Positions 62,797 through 64,000 of a stretch of DNA of 64,000 nucleotides are shown here, one piece after another. The translations under genes and the position numbers were made by a program. Source of the DNA: Lodderomyces elongisporus (taxonomy: Eukaryota; Ascomycota; Pichiomycetes; Serinales; Debaryomycetaceae); contig NC_083680.1 in assembly GCF_030384665.1 (NCBI RefSeq), positions 95,001 to 159,000 of the forward strand, written 5' to 3'. Position 1 is the first letter of the stretch; the number at the start of each line of letters is the position of its first letter. The notes under the pieces were generated by a model. The model did no database searches. It saw only the letters and a program-made list of their open reading frames with translations, and had not been told where the DNA came from.

Positions 62797-64000
62797 CTAT
62801 TCCTCTTTGGATCGCGTAAAGACATCACCATTGCGGTGTTTTGTTCTTTCCTTTCCAGTATTGTTTTCATCCTCCTCTTCTACGTCTTCTTCTTTTTCCT
62901 CTTCTTCTTCCTCCTCTTCTTCTCCTTCTCCTTCTACGCTTTCTGCAGCACTATCGTATTCTTCCGCTACATCACTATCATCATCATCATTTCCAGCTTC
63001 AAAATCACCATCCTCTTCTTCGTCATCGTCATCATCTCCTCCATCACCGTTAGCTCTCGAGTTTGTAGTTGCCGGCGTAGTGGTCCCAAGCATACCATTG
63101 ACAGCAGCTCGAACTACATTTGCTTTCGAATCGACAACCTTCTCTTTGTTATCCTCATTGAACGAGTCGTCGCTGATACCATGTGAACGAATAAAATCAT
63201 CAATTAGCTGAAAATACGCCTGGTCAATGATACTAAACTCAATGGACCTCTCTTCATCCTTCTCGTTCAACACAATTATGGTCAAGCTGAATGTGTGCTT
63301 GGTCACACTTGTATAGCTTGCTGATAACACTCTGGATATGGCATAAACCAATGTAGGCTTTCTAAACGCAAAAAGTATGTAAGCAGGATTGTGCTCGTTC
63401 TGTTCCAATAATATCAAATTACCATCTCGTGCACCTTTGTGGCATTCTACCATAACCATGGCTGGTTTTGTTGAGTCGTTACCACTTGTAGACAATGCCA
63501 CCGCAGTATCTTGATTGACAATGAAAGAGTTCTTGACTATTGTATCGCTTGGGAGATAGCTAACCAAGTTAACACCACATAGTTTGAATTGCCGAGTGAA
63601 ATAATCGATAATTCTTTCTTGGATAGGGTTGAGAATAACGCTATTTCGGTAGTTTGTCAAGTCAAATTGATTCTCGATATCGGCTGGCAATTTCTCACTT
63701 TTAATCATTAATTTTTTTATCGCGTCCAAGTTTAGTTGCAAAATCAAAGGGTCTTTTGAAACATTGACATCGGTATAGTACAGATCATGCATCCAACAAC
63801 ATAGTGTTACAACTCCTTTCTTCAGCGGGTTCGTCGAGTTGCCCAAAATTGGAAGTATGAGACACAATTTCACTGCATTTTGTAAATTAATATATGAAAT
63901 GTCCGGTGAGTTGTTTGCAGGATTGACAATCGATAAGACAGGTAAACCTTGTCCATTTTGCTCAATCAAGTGGAAAGTCAAATTCATCCGTTTCCTCACG
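62797..64000 (-). CDS. RTT106: Histone chaperone Rtt106, C-terminal part, cut by the window edge
   Basis: The frame continues off the right edge, so the N-terminus is missing (roughly a hundred residues by comparison with the 455-residue yeast protein). The visible 400 residues contain the tandem PH-like histone-binding region (LPILGNSTNPLKKGVVTLCCW, later YILFAFRKPTLVYAISRV and HTFSLTIIVLN, then EFSIIDQAYFQLIDDFI) and a long Asp/Glu-rich tail of about 100 residues. Rtt106 binds H3-H4, preferring acetylated H3K56, and deposits it during replication and at silent and histone-gene chromatin. The acidic tail is expected but unusually long here. Confidence 0.88.
   Translation of the reverse strand, partial: VRKRMNLTFHLIEQNGQGLPVLSIVNPANNSPDISYINLQNAVKLCLILPILGNSTNPLKKGVVTLCCWMHDLYYTDVNVSKDPLILQLNLDAIKKLMIKSEKLPADIENQFDLTNYRNSVILNPIQERIIDYFTRQFKLCGVNLVSYLPSDTIVKNSFIVNQDTAVALSTSGNDSTKPAMVMVECHKGARDGNLILLEQNEHNPAYILFAFRKPTLVYAISRVLSASYTSVTKHTFSLTIIVLNEKDEERSIEFSIIDQAYFQLIDDFIRSHGISDDSFNEDNKEKVVDSKANVVRAAVNGMLGTTTPATTNSRANGDGGDDDDDEEEDGDFEAGNDDDDSDVAEEYDSAAESVEGEGEEEEEEEEEKEEDVEEEDENNTGKERTKHRNGDVFTRSKEE

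Noticed and set aside
1..64000. tRNA, 5S rRNA, snoRNA and CRISPR arrays
   Set aside because: By eye I found no T-loop or A/B-box pairs, no convincing C/D-box pairs and no spaced direct repeats. A covariance-model scan would be needed to be certain.

Overview
The window reads as nuclear DNA of an ascomycete yeast of the CUG-Ser clade, most like Lodderomyces elongisporus or the Candida parapsilosis group; the species is inferred. Supporting signs are A+T-rich DNA, single-exon genes, long CAA-encoded polyglutamine tracts, recognisable Candida-type genes (CPH2, an ARD-type D-arabinitol dehydrogenase, a PGA59-like wall protein), and no in-frame CTG in the highly expressed ARD and PGA59 frames as far as I read them. 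CTG is probably decoded as serine here, so residues at CTG codons may be Ser rather than Leu.

Layout. 1-7.9 kb is a gene-poor interval with only dubious short frames. 7.9-15.8 kb holds CPH2 (membrane-type bHLH factor) and TUL1 (Golgi RING ubiquitin ligase), both on the minus strand. 16.5-23.5 kb carries two secreted proteins built from short hydrophobic motifs separated by Ser/Thr or acidic spacers; one looks GPI-anchored, the other ends in a basic tail with dibasic sites. 24.9-26.2 kb has SDH7 (complex II assembly) and a glycolipid transfer protein. 26.7-29.2 kb is a wrecked Ty1/copia locus: a reverse-transcriptase scrap, two Gag-like frames facing each other as an inverted repeat, and a probable LTR. 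29.7-35.9 kb has a Gln-rich unknown protein, a small Mrx7-like protein, VID27 and a GNAT acetyltransferase whose upstream DNA contains ten perfect copies of a 10-bp repeat. 37.5-39.0 kb has a second, intact Gag-protease frame with a substituted protease active site and no reverse transcriptase after it. ARD (42.9 kb) lies between gene-poor stretches of about 4 and 6.5 kb. From 50.3 kb the DNA is gene-dense: PGA59-like, DMA1, a membrane-fused alpha/beta hydrolase, VAM7, a DPP/LPP phosphatase, a class I aminotransferase, a small possible mitochondrial protein and the C-terminal part of RTT106, which runs off the right edge.

The genes do not form one pathway. Recurring themes are the secretory route and cell surface (TUL1, VAM7, VID27, the two repeat proteins, PGA59-like) and mitochondria (SDH7, Mrx7-like, the 112-residue protein). 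The best candidates for new biology are the paired motif-repeat secreted proteins, the intact Gag-protease gene, the phased 10-bp array, and the unusually long gene-poor intervals. I saw no tRNA, rRNA or CRISPR array.
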